Numbered from the stretch's first letter, positions 34,466-45,481 are shown. The stretch: DNA of 64,000 nt from Porphyromonadaceae bacterium (GCA_030528555.1 JAUMYQ010000002.1:109872-173871), one strand, 5' to 3'. Notes: generated from the letters alone by a model not told the origin. Translations and numbers: made by a program.

Positions 34466-35539
34466 ATGAAACCGAGCATACTCATCGACTTGGAGCGACT
34501 GCGCTATCCTTACTCAGGGTTAGGTTACTATTGTCAGTGCCTTGAGGCGGGGCTGAGGTTGCTGCCTAGTCTCCCCTTAGAGCTGAACTATTACAAGGCA
34601 GGGAGAGGCGACCGACAAAGCGATGAGCGGCGGTTCTCTCACCTGCACCACTACTATAACCCACAGCCCTCGGGCTATACCCTGCTACATGTGACGCATC
34701 AGCTGCAAAGGTACTTCTTGCGCACGGCAAGGGTTAGGGGCAAACGCATCCTCACGCTGCACGACCTAAACTTCCTCTATGAGCAAATTAGCCCCAAGAG
34801 CTATGGGCGTAGGCTCAAAAGGGTACGGATGAACCTCAGCAAGGCGGATGTTATCGTCTGCATTTCGAAGTTTGTAGCAGACTGCTTGCTAGAGCATCGG
34901 GAGCTTGTAGGGCTACGCTCCGCGCAGCGTATCGAGGTCATCCACAACGGTATTATGCTTGGTGATGGAGTGGGGGAGCAGACCGATAGACTAACGCTCC
35001 TCATAGGGAGGAATTACCTGCTTGCCATCGGGGCGTTTTTGGAGAAAAAGCAGCAGCATCTTCTCCTAGAGATGCTACCTTATTTACCCGAAGATCTCCA
35101 TCTAGTACTTGTTTACTCTAGTGGAGATGAGGGCTATACCAGACGACTTAGGCAGCTGACCGAGGAGCTCCGCCTTGGGGAGCGTGTACACTATCTTGAG
35201 AGCGTCTCGGAGGCAGAGAAGCAGTACCTGCTCCGTCACTGTACGGCACTTATACATCCGTCTATTGCTGAGGGATTTGGTATTCCTCCTATAGAGGCGA
35301 TGGCTCTAGGCAAACCCGTTTTCCTCTCTCAGGCTACCAGCCTGCCCGAGGTGGGTGGGAGTGAGGCTTATTACTTCACAGGAAATAAACCTCAAGCTAT
35401 GGCGGCAGAGTTCCTGGAGGGGTTAGCGGACTATGACCGAACGCCTGACAAGGGCGAACGCCTCATTCGCTGGGCGCAGCAGTACGATTACCGAGCTATG
35501 GCCTCACGCTACGCAGATCTATATCAATCATTACTTTAG
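34466..35539 (+). CDS. Family 4 glycosyltransferase (second)
   Basis: A 357-residue GT-B enzyme with LRYPYSGLGYYCQCLEAG near residue 13, LTLHDLNFLYE near 98, IEVIHNGI near 157, and the donor-site stretch ALIHPSIAEGFGIPPIEAMA near 265. The N-terminal part differs enough from the preceding GT4 that the two are not a recent tandem duplication. It ends 9 nt before the ligase-like membrane protein. The tight spacing indicates cotranscription. Its sugar and acceptor are unknown. Confidence 0.92.
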   Translation: MKPSILIDLERLRYPYSGLGYYCQCLEAGLRLLPSLPLELNYYKAGRGDRQSDERRFSHLHHYYNPQPSGYTLLHVTHQLQRYFLRTARVRGKRILTLHDLNFLYEQISPKSYGRRLKRVRMNLSKADVIVCISKFVADCLLEHRELVGLRSAQRIEVIHNGIMLGDGVGEQTDRLTLLIGRNYLLAIGAFLEKKQQHLLLEMLPYLPEDLHLVLVYSSGDEGYTRRLRQLTEELRLGERVHYLESVSEAEKQYLLRHCTALIHPSIAEGFGIPPIEAMALGKPVFLSQATSLPEVGGSEAYYFTGNKPQAMAAEFLEGLADYDRTPDKGERLIRWAQQYDYRAMASRYADLYQSLL

Positions 35540-35548
35540 GCTGAAACT

Positions 35549-36976
35549 ATGTTTCCAATATTGCGGTTACTTCGCTCCCTGCCTGTCTTTGTCCTTGTTC
35601 AAATCGTGGGGCTTCTTGCCCTCCTTGCCCTCCGACCCTGGCTGATGACCGAGGCAGAGCCCGACCAGTATATCCCCCTACTTACGGGACTTTGGTTGGC
35701 AATTTGCACCTTGGGCTATCTAGTAAGCTATGCCAATCGGGTGACTTGGACAGCAGTGCGTACTCACCTCCTTGATTGGTTGCCCGAACTGTGGCTAACG
35801 CTGGCAATCGCCTCGTGGACTATAGGGTTAAGGTATCAGTTGCTTATGCTCAAAGGCTACGTCATTTTGGCTGTTGTGTATGCGCTGTATCATAGGCGAC
35901 TCTATAGGTTATCCTCTTTGCATTGGCTCTTTGTGAGCTTTGTTCTCTGCTCTGCCCTGGGGCTGTTGTGGGGAGAGTATACAGAGCAGGGGCGCAAGGT
36001 GCTTGAGGTGCTGATCGCCTTAGCTGTTCTTCCCCTATCGTCTGCTTTGATGCCCATATCGCCCAGCCGTTTGCCTCGTATCAGCCTGTGGCTTTGTCGC
36101 TTGCTATTCTCATTTCTTACTCTACAAATCGCTCATTATCTATATCTTAGCGCATGCTACGCTCAGCATCTTTGGGATTGCTTTTCGTTTGATAAGACTT
36201 ATCTGCTACCGCTATTTGAGGGGGTGGTGCACGAGAAGATGATGCTGTGGAGCGTGGTCGTACATCCCTCTTGGTGGCTCTTGTTTCTGACGCTGCCCTA
36301 TATGCTTCAGTGGCAGGCGTGGAGTGAGCGAAAGCTGGGTGCGAGGAGCGATGAGTTAGGCTCGGATATCCTCTCCCTGGCCGAGCGAGTAGTCTATGGT
36401 ATGGGCTTAGTGCTTTTTGCGTTCATCACGCAGCCGAGGTATGGTCTGTGGGTTGCCTTTATAGCCTTGGGATGGTTTCCCCTGCAGTGGCTGATTGCTC
36501 GGTTGCCGAGGCGGCTAACAGCAGCTTCACTTGTTGCGCTCGTTTGGGCATTTGCCTTTGGGATAACGTGGGTCGTAGACCTCTTTCAAGACGAAGAGCG
36601 GCGTGCGATGCTCGACAAATCCTTTGCCTATATCCAAAGCGCTTGGCCCTGGGGCGGAGGTCTTGGAGCGGATACGCAGCTTCAGTTGGAGGAATTTGCT
36701 CATCGGCATAGCCACAACGGGCTCATTACGATGCTTGTGGATATGGGACTGTGGGGAGGGCTTGTTTGGTTAGGGCTCCTAGGTGGCGTGGTGTGGCTCT
36801 GTCTAGGGCGCGCGAGGCGACAAAATAAGCCCTTCCTTCTCTTTTTCTTTTTACTGCTCTTGCTGCTCCTCATCGACTCGGTGCTGTATGTGAGTATTAC
36901 TGTCCCCCTCATCGCGCTGTATGTTTGTCTCCTAGGTAGTTGGCAGGAGCGTGGGGCAGCTGAGCCCTTGCGTTAG
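35549..36976 (+). CDS. O-antigen ligase/polymerase-like membrane protein
   Basis: A 475-residue polytopic protein with about ten or more membrane helices (for example near 5-27, 42-60, 76-108, 124-142, 155-200 and 390-465). A large periplasmic loop near residues 340-390 contains AWPWGGGLGADTQ and HRHSHNGLITMLVDMGLWGG. The HSHN motif followed by a helix is the active-site region of the Wzy_C/WaaL group, which joins O-antigen to lipid A-core or polymerises repeat units. The position at the end of the kinase-GT4-GT4 set supports a ligase or polymerase. It converges with the methyltransferase gene, whose stop lies 2 nt away. Confidence 0.85.
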   Translation: MFPILRLLRSLPVFVLVQIVGLLALLALRPWLMTEAEPDQYIPLLTGLWLAICTLGYLVSYANRVTWTAVRTHLLDWLPELWLTLAIASWTIGLRYQLLMLKGYVILAVVYALYHRRLYRLSSLHWLFVSFVLCSALGLLWGEYTEQGRKVLEVLIALAVLPLSSALMPISPSRLPRISLWLCRLLFSFLTLQIAHYLYLSACYAQHLWDCFSFDKTYLLPLFEGVVHEKMMLWSVVVHPSWWLLFLTLPYMLQWQAWSERKLGARSDELGSDILSLAERVVYGMGLVLFAFITQPRYGLWVAFIALGWFPLQWLIARLPRRLTAASLVALVWAFAFGITWVVDLFQDEERRAMLDKSFAYIQSAWPWGGGLGADTQLQLEEFAHRHSHNGLITMLVDMGLWGGLVWLGLLGGVVWLCLGRARRQNKPFLLFFFLLLLLLLIDSVLYVSITVPLIALYVCLLGSWQERGAAEPLR

Positions 36977-36977
36977 G

Positions 36978-37523
36978 CTATGTAATTTTATGAAGTAGGC
37001 TTTTCACCATCTGCCAGATGGTCATTCCAGCTGCTACGCTCACATTGAGTGAATGCTTGGTGCCAAACTGGGGTATCTCGATGCAGCCTGTACAGATGTC
37101 TATTACCTCCTGGGCTACGCCCTTGACTTCATTGCCCAATACTATGGCGTATCGCTCATTTTCCTGGAGGGTGACTTGCTCTAGGCTTATGCTTCCTCGT
37201 GCTTGCTCTAGGGCGTAGACTTTGTAGCCCTCGGCTAGAAGGCTCTCCACCGCCTCGAGCGTTGAGCTGTGATAGCTCCAACGCACGCTGTCTTCTGCCC
37301 CAAGGGCGGTCTTATGAATATCGGGATGGGGCGGACAAGCCGTGATACCACAGAGACGTAACCCCTCCAGACGAAAAGCATCAGCTGTGCGAAAGATCGA
37401 GCCAACGTTGTTCATGCTGCGTACATTGTCCAACACAATTACAAGTGGTAGCTTATTACTCTCGGCGTATGCCTGCTGGCTAAGACGACTTATCTCCGTA
37501 ATCTTATACTTTTCTCTATTCAT
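36978..37523 (-). CDS. SpoU/TrmH-family RNA 2'-O-methyltransferase
   Basis: A 181-residue SPOUT-fold enzyme that methylates ribose in tRNA or rRNA with S-adenosylmethionine. The three SpoU motifs are present: LDNVRSMNNVGSIFRTADAF near residue 31, IVLGNEVKGV near 127, and IPQFGTKHSLNVSVAAGMTIW near 150. The length matches short TrmH-type members without an N-terminal substrate domain. The target nucleotide cannot be assigned. It lies 35 nt after a lipoprotein gene on the same strand. Confidence 0.9.
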   Translation of the reverse strand: MNREKYKITEISRLSQQAYAESNKLPLVIVLDNVRSMNNVGSIFRTADAFRLEGLRLCGITACPPHPDIHKTALGAEDSVRWSYHSSTLEAVESLLAEGYKVYALEQARGSISLEQVTLQENERYAIVLGNEVKGVAQEVIDICTGCIEIPQFGTKHSLNVSVAAGMTIWQMVKSLLHKIT

Positions 37524-37558
37524 TTTCGAATACCATTCCTGCCTTTGCGATGTTAGCC

Positions 37559-38386
37559 TTAGCCTTTCTGCTCGAGGCGTACGAAGCGTTGGGCATACTT
37601 TGTCTGCACCTGCCTGAGCCTCTGTCGCTCTAGGAGCAGTTCACGTAGGTTCATCGTCTCCCTCAAGGCTGCGATTGTGCCAGTATCTCCTACCCAGCCT
37701 GCTACGCTTCGCCCCGAGGCGAGGAGGTCTATGCGTAGCCCCCATTCGGGGAGTTCCCTCAAGATAGGCAAGAGTGGGTCTAGATGCTCTTTAGTATAGG
37801 TGACTAGCTCCCAATGTCGCTCACTATCGAAGTAACGGTAGTTGAGTGCTGCATCGTGAGGGAGTGCAAGCGTAGTGGCCTCATCTCCTCTTGCCTTTGT
37901 GCTCAGTCGTAGGGCAGAGTGTCCTATGACCTGGCTACCGACATATACCGATGTTAGCTGTAGTTCTCCTAGGCTATCGACTACGGCACGCAGGTGAGGT
38001 TGTGTGTTGAGGTCCTCAGGCAAGAGACGTTTGTGGCAGTAGTTTGGGTTATGTCCCTGTCCTGTCACGACGAAGCTATTGAGCGAGGCTCTAATCTGCC
38101 CCTCTAGCTCTCGAAGTACGCTGTCTAGGCGGAGTAGCTCGGCCTCAGCTTCTCTGAGGCGAACCTTGCCCTTTGCTTCTATTGCTTGTCGCACCTCGGT
38201 ACTTGTCGCCTTGGGGTTGGTGCGCAGCTGCTCAAGTAGTTCAAGGGCTGTGGCAAATTGTCCCTCAGCTATTAGGCTGTCTGCTTGTGCTAGCGTATTC
38301 GTCCCTACACTGCGATCCCGTCCGCATGAGGAGAGGGCTAGGATTAGCCCAATACATATTATATATAGGCATTCTCTTGTCTTCAT
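37559..38386 (-). CDS. Hypothetical lipoprotein with TPR-like and coiled-coil N-terminus
   Basis: A 275-residue protein with a clear lipobox (LSSC, Cys21). Residues ~31-60 (TNTLAQADSLIAEGQFATAL) look like a single TPR-type helix pair, followed by a Glu/Arg/Leu-rich coiled coil (about 65-100). The remainder is beta-rich with a well-formed segment YVGSQVIGHSALRLSTKARG and ends in another charged helix (LRELLLERQRLRQVQTKYAQ). I do not recognise the C-terminal domain. It lies 9 nt after udk on the same strand, so it is probably cotranscribed. An envelope location is expected; the function is unknown. Confidence 0.75.
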   Translation of the reverse strand: MKTRECLYIICIGLILALSSCGRDRSVGTNTLAQADSLIAEGQFATALELLEQLRTNPKATSTEVRQAIEAKGKVRLREAEAELLRLDSVLRELEGQIRASLNSFVVTGQGHNPNYCHKRLLPEDLNTQPHLRAVVDSLGELQLTSVYVGSQVIGHSALRLSTKARGDEATTLALPHDAALNYRYFDSERHWELVTYTKEHLDPLLPILRELPEWGLRIDLLASGRSVAGWVGDTGTIAALRETMNLRELLLERQRLRQVQTKYAQRFVRLEQKG

Positions 38387-38395
38387 ACCTCTCGT

Positions 38396-39028
38396 CTAAT
38401 CTTCGGTAATGAGTGAGCGGATGTTCTCTATCAGTAGCGAGAGGGCTACCGAGTTGAAGCCACCCTCGGGGATAATGATGTGTGCGTAGCGCTTACTGGG
38501 CTCTACGAAGTCCCGATGCATGGGCTTGACGGTCGTGAAGTACTGTTTGAGTACCGAGTTCAGGTCGCGCCCACGCTCCTGCACATCCCGCACCAGGCGT
38601 CGAGCCAGTCGCACATCATCGTCCGTGTCTACGTAGACTTTGACGTCCATCAGCTCTCGCAGCTCTTTGTTCTCCAAGATGAGGATGCCATCAAGGATGA
38701 TAACGCGTGCTGGGGTTACCTCTACGGTCTGAGGCAGTCTATTGTGCTCGGTAAATGAATATACTGGTCGGTTGATATTCTCTCCAAAGCGAAGCTTCTG
38801 GATATGCTCGATCATCATCTCTGTGTCGAAGGCGGCAGGATGATCATAGTTTAGCCCAGCACGCTCTTCCAAGCTCAGATCATCGTGTGCTTTGTAGTAA
38901 TAGTCATGGCAAAGTGTGATTACATGCTCTTCGGCAAAGGCTTCTTGGAGCTTGCGCACCAGTGTAGACTTACCCGAGGCCGAGCCACCAGCAACTCCGA
39001 TGATGGTTGTCATGAATGTTGTATCCAT
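38396..39028 (-). CDS. udk: Uridine kinase
   Basis: A 210-residue cytoplasmic kinase that phosphorylates uridine and cytidine in pyrimidine salvage. The Walker A motif is GGSASGKST (residues 14-22), with HDYYYK near 40, LNYDHPAAFD near 58, VIILDGILIL near 108 and the lid region RDVQERGRDL near 145. The length is normal for the family. The Met at residue 6 (39013) is an alternative start. A TAnnTTTG element lies 43 nt upstream on the minus strand. It leads a three-gene minus-strand set with the lipoprotein and the SpoU methyltransferase. Confidence 0.95.
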   Translation of the reverse strand: MDTTFMTTIIGVAGGSASGKSTLVRKLQEAFAEEHVITLCHDYYYKAHDDLSLEERAGLNYDHPAAFDTEMMIEHIQKLRFGENINRPVYSFTEHNRLPQTVEVTPARVIILDGILILENKELRELMDVKVYVDTDDDVRLARRLVRDVQERGRDLNSVLKQYFTTVKPMHRDFVEPSKRYAHIIIPEGGFNSVALSLLIENIRSLITED

Positions 39029-39070
39029 AATAGTAATCTAATGTCTTTAGCTCAAAATATTGGGCTTAGG

Positions 39071-39078
39071 CAAAGGTA
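39071..39078 (-). promoter_or_regulatory. Candidate -7 box (TACCTTTG) for udk
   Basis: TACCTTTG followed by C on the minus strand matches the Bacteroidetes -7 consensus. The leader would be about 35 nt. No clear -33 TTG at 19-21 nt was seen. Confidence 0.45.
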
Positions 39079-39230
39079 TAAAAAACGACCTAACACGATG
39101 TTTGTTTGGCTTGGGGCCTTTCTGTCAAATTCATTGCAATCCGAGCCATCTGAGAGTAAATCTTGCTATAGCCTATTATGTTTTTGTAATTGATTGATAT
39201 TGATATTTTTGCATGAATTCCTTTGGGGGA

Positions 39231-39370
39231 GAAAAAATGCTCGGGAATACCCGAAAAAAAGTTCCCGAAGTTTTTTTTGGGAGTTCCCGAACTTTTTAGA
39301 AAAAGATCGGGAAGTTTTTTTGAAAAGATCGGGAACATTTTTTTCGGTGAATAGGGGTGTCTTATAATTC
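39231..39370. repeat. CGGGAA-rich intergenic repeat, copy B
   Basis: The block contains CTCGGGAATACCCGA, AGTTCCCGAAG, GAGTTCCCGAAC, GATCGGGAAG and GATCGGGAAC separated by runs of T or A, and ends with ATAGGGGTGTCTTATAATT. It shares the tail and orientation of copies A and C but is longer, with an additional CCCGAA/CGGGAA pair. It lies between divergent udk and gyrB, about 150 bp upstream of the udk -7 box. Confidence 0.78.
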
Positions 39371-41549
<2,179 letters not shown>

Positions 41550-41573
41550 GGGTTGGTGAGGTCTACCGAGTAA

Positions 41574-43382
41574 ATGCTTATGAAATATAGAGATCTGTCA
41601 CCTGAGCTTTGTCAGCTTAATGAGGAGATAGACCGATATCTAGGGAGAGGCCAGTCGGTCTCTCCTAGTTATTTGGGTACTCCTCGTATTGGTATTACGG
41701 TGCATTGCACGGACTCTGGTTCGAGCTTGGCTCTCGCTTATTCTGATGCTGTGATTAGGGCTGGAGGTGTGCCACTGATGCTACCCCTTAGTGATGATAC
41801 GAGTTATCTACTCTCGGCCCTACAGACTGTAGATGCTCTGCTCCTTACTGGTGGGAATGATATTCATCCTCGCTATATAGGTGAGGAGCCTCTGCGAGGG
41901 CTCGGCAAGGTATTGCCCCTTCGCGATCGCTATGAGCTCAAACTCATTCGTTTGGCTCGGATGCTGGCCTTGCCTATCCTTGGCATTTGCCGGGGACATC
42001 AAGTCCTTGGCGTAGCTTATGGCTCTCTACTCTATCAAGATCTCGCTTCGCAGCATAGGGCCGAGCGTCCCCTAGATCACAGCCCCAATATGCCACGAGG
42101 CGAGGAGATGCATAGAGTGGAGGTTTCATATGGTTGCAGATTGAGGGATATCTTAGGCTTGGAGGAAGATACTCTTTGGGTCAATAGTCTACATCACCAG
42201 GCTATTAGAGAGGTTTGTTTGCCTTTCTATGGTACAGCTGTAGCTTCGGATGAGATTAATGAAGCGATGGATGCTTATCCCGAATTGGATATCTTGGCAA
42301 TACAGTGGCATCCTGAGCAGATGATAGTTCAGGGAGATGAGCGTCAGTTGCGTCTTTTGGCTCATCTTGTGGCGCGCGCGAGCCTATATCGCAGAGCGCG
42401 AGCCTTCCATACTCAAAATATCGTGCTGGACTCACACACCGATACCCCAATGTGTTTTGAGGAGGGGTTCGATATAGCTCGCTTGGGAAAGTCACTTGTA
42501 GATATTCCTAAGTTGGAGCTTGGGCAGGTTTCTGCCGCAGTTATGGTGGGCTATCTGCCACAAGGAGAGTTGACGGAGGAAGCCTATGCTGCCGCATTTC
42601 GCTATATAGATGATAAACTGTCCGAATTGAGGTATCAGGTAGAGTCAAGCTCTGGTCGGGCTGTTCTAGCCTCTGACGTAGTTAGTATCGTGGAGGCGAA
42701 GCAACGTGGGCAGGTCGCTATTATCCCAGCTGTGGAGAACGGCTATGCTATCGGGCAATCTCTCTCGGCTCTTCGGGAGCTTCGAGAGCGGCACGGCATT
42801 GTCTATATGACTCTGTGCCACAATGGAGACAATGCCATTTGCGACTCGGGGAGTAAGACGCAGCATACCCATGGGGGGCTAAGCCTCTTTGGGCGTGAGG
42901 TGGTTCGGGAGATGAATGACCTCGGTATCGTCATTGATGTGAGCCATGCGGGAGAGGATACAGTGCGTGATGTACTAGAGATAAGTAGATTGCCCATTGT
43001 GGCGAGCCATTCGTCTGCCCATGCCTTGTGCGCTCACCCTCGCAATCTAACGGATGAGCAGATACGAGCGATCGCCGAGTGTGGTGGTGTGATACAGGTT
43101 TGTCTATACGCTTGGTTTATTAATGAGGAAGGTGATAGGGCTAGCTATCTTGATGCTGTCGATCATATTGAGCACATTATTAGGCTCGTGGGGATAGAGC
43201 ATGTGGGTATAGGGTCGGACTTTGATGGGGATGGTCAGTTGGTAGGCTGTCGTGGTAGCCATGATCTCATTCGTATCACGATGGAGCTACTGGATCGAGG
43301 CTACACAGAGCGTGACCTTGCCCTCATTTGGGGAGGTAATTTCTTGCGTGTTTTACAGGCCAACGAAGAGGGTAAGCTCTAG
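41574..43382 (+). CDS. Fusion of gamma-glutamyl hydrolase-like (C26) and membrane-dipeptidase (M19) domains
   Basis: A 602-residue two-domain enzyme. Residues ~35-270 are a class I amidotransferase-like peptidase C26: LLLTGGNDIHP near 90, nucleophile Cys139 in LGICRGHQVLG, and His246/Glu248 in IQWHPEQM. Residues ~280-595 are a peptidase M19 (renal dipeptidase) domain: metal ligands His288 and Asp290 in LDSHTDTPM, the bridging Glu in PAVENGYAIG, His in IVASHSSAHALCAHPRN, and Asp in GIGSDFDGDG. No signal peptide is visible, so a cytoplasmic location is likely. Together the domains could cleave a gamma-glutamyl bond and then the remaining dipeptide, for instance from glutathione. The substrate is inference. 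Confidence 0.9.
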   Translation: MLMKYRDLSPELCQLNEEIDRYLGRGQSVSPSYLGTPRIGITVHCTDSGSSLALAYSDAVIRAGGVPLMLPLSDDTSYLLSALQTVDALLLTGGNDIHPRYIGEEPLRGLGKVLPLRDRYELKLIRLARMLALPILGICRGHQVLGVAYGSLLYQDLASQHRAERPLDHSPNMPRGEEMHRVEVSYGCRLRDILGLEEDTLWVNSLHHQAIREVCLPFYGTAVASDEINEAMDAYPELDILAIQWHPEQMIVQGDERQLRLLAHLVARASLYRRARAFHTQNIVLDSHTDTPMCFEEGFDIARLGKSLVDIPKLELGQVSAAVMVGYLPQGELTEEAYAAAFRYIDDKLSELRYQVESSSGRAVLASDVVSIVEAKQRGQVAIIPAVENGYAIGQSLSALRELRERHGIVYMTLCHNGDNAICDSGSKTQHTHGGLSLFGREVVREMNDLGIVIDVSHAGEDTVRDVLEISRLPIVASHSSAHALCAHPRNLTDEQIRAIAECGGVIQVCLYAWFINEEGDRASYLDAVDHIEHIIRLVGIEHVGIGSDFDGDGQLVGCRGSHDLIRITMELLDRGYTERDLALIWGGNFLRVLQANEEGKL

Positions 43383-43701
43383 CTTCTGGCGTCCTCTTTC
43401 CTTCATCGGGAGATTGTCACTTGTTTAGAGATACTTCTACACGTAGTCTTTCGATATCTATGTGGAGAACAGCTTCTATATGTGGGTAAGGAATGGATGT
43501 AGCAGAGGAGAAAGTCTCGAATGGATTAGAGCCCGAAGAGCTAACTTCTGGATAGAAAGCGACGCTATCAAAAGATAAATTCTAGTTGATAGCGTCGCTT
43601 TCTTCATGATTGAGGTGCTGTGTAGTGTCAGTTTGATGGCTAAGAAGCGACTGTGGGATGGTTTTATCCTCTTATGCAGTTCTTGCCGAAGTCTACAGTC
43701 G
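43383..43701. other. Convergent intergenic region
   Basis: No gene is supported in the gap between the peptidase fusion and gltD. The only structure is the hairpin at 43555-43602. Short ORFs on both strands overlap the hairpin and have no family features. Confidence 0.6.
43555..43602. terminator. Long hairpin between convergent genes
   Basis: GAAAGCGACGCTATCAA and TTGATAGCGTCGCTTTC pair over 17 bp with a loop of about 14 nt. It probably ends transcription from both sides, although T tracts on either side are short. Confidence 0.7.
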
Positions 43702-45183
43702 CTAGCTTTCTCCAGAGAGGAGACTATGGATGGCGTGTGCTGCCTTACGTCCATCGCGCATGGCCTCAACGACTGTTGCTCCGCCACGGATGACATCGCC
43801 CCCAGCGTAGACCATCGGTAGCGAAGTCCTAAGTGTATCGTCTACTACAATCTGTACGCCCCATTTGGTTTCCAAATTAGGATACAGACTAGGGAGGGTC
43901 GGATCTTGAGATACACCTACACATACGATCACTCGATCTATCTCCATCTCTACGACTTCGCCCGTAGGTACGGGTTTTCGTCTGCCACTCTCGTCAGGGA
44001 TGCTCAGCTCCATGCGCAGTAGCCGAATACCACACACCTGCCCAGCTTCGTTTGAGATGTACTCTTTGACCTGATGTAGTGTAAGGAACTCCACTCCCTC
44101 ACGCTTGGCTTGATCTATTTCTTCACGGCTGGCAGGCATCTCTTGCATTCCGCGACGGTAGATGACTATCGCACGGGTCGCTCCGAGACGGACGGCCGTG
44201 CGCACGGCGTCCATTGCAGTATTACCTCCACCGATGACAGCTACGCGTCCTCCTGTTATGTCGCAGAGTTGCTCTGGAGCTGTAGCTGGGGTAATGAGGT
44301 TTGTGCGGTCGAGGTACTTGTCGGCCAGCCAAACTCCAGGTAGGTCTTCGCCTGGAACTCCCATTGTGCCAGCAATCCCAGCTCCAGTGCCTAGGAAGAT
44401 GGCACGATGTCCCTCTATCTTTAGATCTTCTAGGCTCTTATCTCTTCCGATGTAGGTATCAGTATGGAATGTGACACCGAAGCCTTTGAGCCGATCTATT
44501 TCGTTGTCGATGACTTCGGTGGGGAGACGAAAGCGAGGAATGCCACAGCGCATAACACCACCCAAATATCTTTCAGCCTCGTAGATGTGTACTTCGTAGC
44601 CGAGTAAAGCTAGGTCGTGAGCCGCTGCCAGCCCTGCTGGTCCTGCTCCTACGATGGCGATACGCTGTCCATTGGATGTGGCAAGGGATGGCTTAGGACA
44701 TTCGTTTTTATGTAATTCTTCCCAAGTGGCTACATATCTTTCTAGAGCCCCAATTTGTACAGCCTCTTTCTTGAGACTTATGGGATAGATACATCCTCCT
44801 TGGCATTGCTCATCGTGGGGGCATACTCGAGAGCAGATTGCCGAGAGCGTACTGCTCTCGCGTAGTACTTGCCAGCTGTAGGCGAGATTGCCATGCTCAA
44901 TGGCCTTGATGAATGTAGGGATGTGAATGCCAGCTGGACAAGCCTCTACGCAACCAGGTGAGGGACAGTCGAGGCAACGGCGTGCCTCACGGCGTGCCTC
45001 ATCGTCACTGTAGACTAGGGCGTCTTCTATGTAGAGGGAAGCTATGTCGAGGTTATGGGGATTTCTCCTTGGGTGATTTGTGGGTATTGCTGTGCGCTGC
45101 TTAGCCGTAAGCTCTTTGCGGAGCAGAGTGCGCCAAGAGGCATTGCGCCGTTCTTTGATAAGCTCAGTATCAGTCGTTATCAT
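43702..45183 (-). CDS. gltD: Glutamate synthase small subunit / FAD-dependent NAD(P)H oxidoreductase
   Basis: A 493-residue protein of the GltD family. The N-terminal ferredoxin-like part has the cluster cysteines CLDCPSPGCVEACPAG (residues ~73-88) and CSRVCPHDEQCQGGC (near 117). The FAD site is VGAGPAGLAAAHDLALLGYE near 176, and the NAD(P)H site is AVIGGGNTAMDAVRTAVRLG near 312. C-terminal YAGGDVIRGGATVVEAM closes the FAD fold. The usual partner gltB, the large subunit, is not next to it, so it may act with an unlinked GltB or as a different reductase such as the related NfnB subunit. A promoter candidate lies just upstream. Confidence 0.88.
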   Translation of the reverse strand: MITTDTELIKERRNASWRTLLRKELTAKQRTAIPTNHPRRNPHNLDIASLYIEDALVYSDDEARREARRCLDCPSPGCVEACPAGIHIPTFIKAIEHGNLAYSWQVLRESSTLSAICSRVCPHDEQCQGGCIYPISLKKEAVQIGALERYVATWEELHKNECPKPSLATSNGQRIAIVGAGPAGLAAAHDLALLGYEVHIYEAERYLGGVMRCGIPRFRLPTEVIDNEIDRLKGFGVTFHTDTYIGRDKSLEDLKIEGHRAIFLGTGAGIAGTMGVPGEDLPGVWLADKYLDRTNLITPATAPEQLCDITGGRVAVIGGGNTAMDAVRTAVRLGATRAIVIYRRGMQEMPASREEIDQAKREGVEFLTLHQVKEYISNEAGQVCGIRLLRMELSIPDESGRRKPVPTGEVVEMEIDRVIVCVGVSQDPTLPSLYPNLETKWGVQIVVDDTLRTSLPMVYAGGDVIRGGATVVEAMRDGRKAAHAIHSLLSGES

Positions 45184-45213
45184 AGTCGTTTGTCAGTAAT
45201 ATGCTAGTGTCCA

Positions 45214-45246
45214 CAAAGGTAGCGTTATTCCTCACGAATGTCTCAA
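45214..45246 (-). promoter_or_regulatory. Candidate promoter of gltD
   Basis: On the minus strand TTG (45246-45244) is followed after 22 nt by TACCTTTG (45221-45214). The spacing is slightly long. The leader would be about 25 nt. Confidence 0.5.
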
Positions 45247-45409
45247 AAGGTCTTTAAGAATGGTTCGTTAATTTTAGGATTCGATGGGGTTGAGGGCTTT
45301 GTGTGTGAGCCAATGATAAGGAAGTCTTTGTTCCAATCGGTGACAGTGAGAGCTTTTTTCCTCGCGATAGATGACAGTAGAGGCTTATTAGGAGACCATG
45401 ATTTATTTG

Positions 45410-45417
45410 TAACTTTG
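45410..45417 (+). promoter_or_regulatory. Candidate -7 box (TAACTTTG) for the DUF4301 gene
   Basis: TAACTTTG fits TAnnTTTG. It would give a leader of about 58 nt. No -33 TTG is seen at normal spacing. The rest of the 45184-45481 gap holds a 60-codon ORF with no recognisable features. Confidence 0.4.
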
Positions 45418-45481
45418 TGAGATACAGTATCAATTATCTGGATAGATAACATTGAGATAAAGTAGTAACAACCCTGAGATT

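Noticed and set aside
45238-45420. 60-codon plus-strand ORF between gltD and the DUF4301 gene
   Set aside because: It overlaps the gltD promoter region and the -7 box of the next gene, has an open antisense frame of equal quality, and shows no family features.
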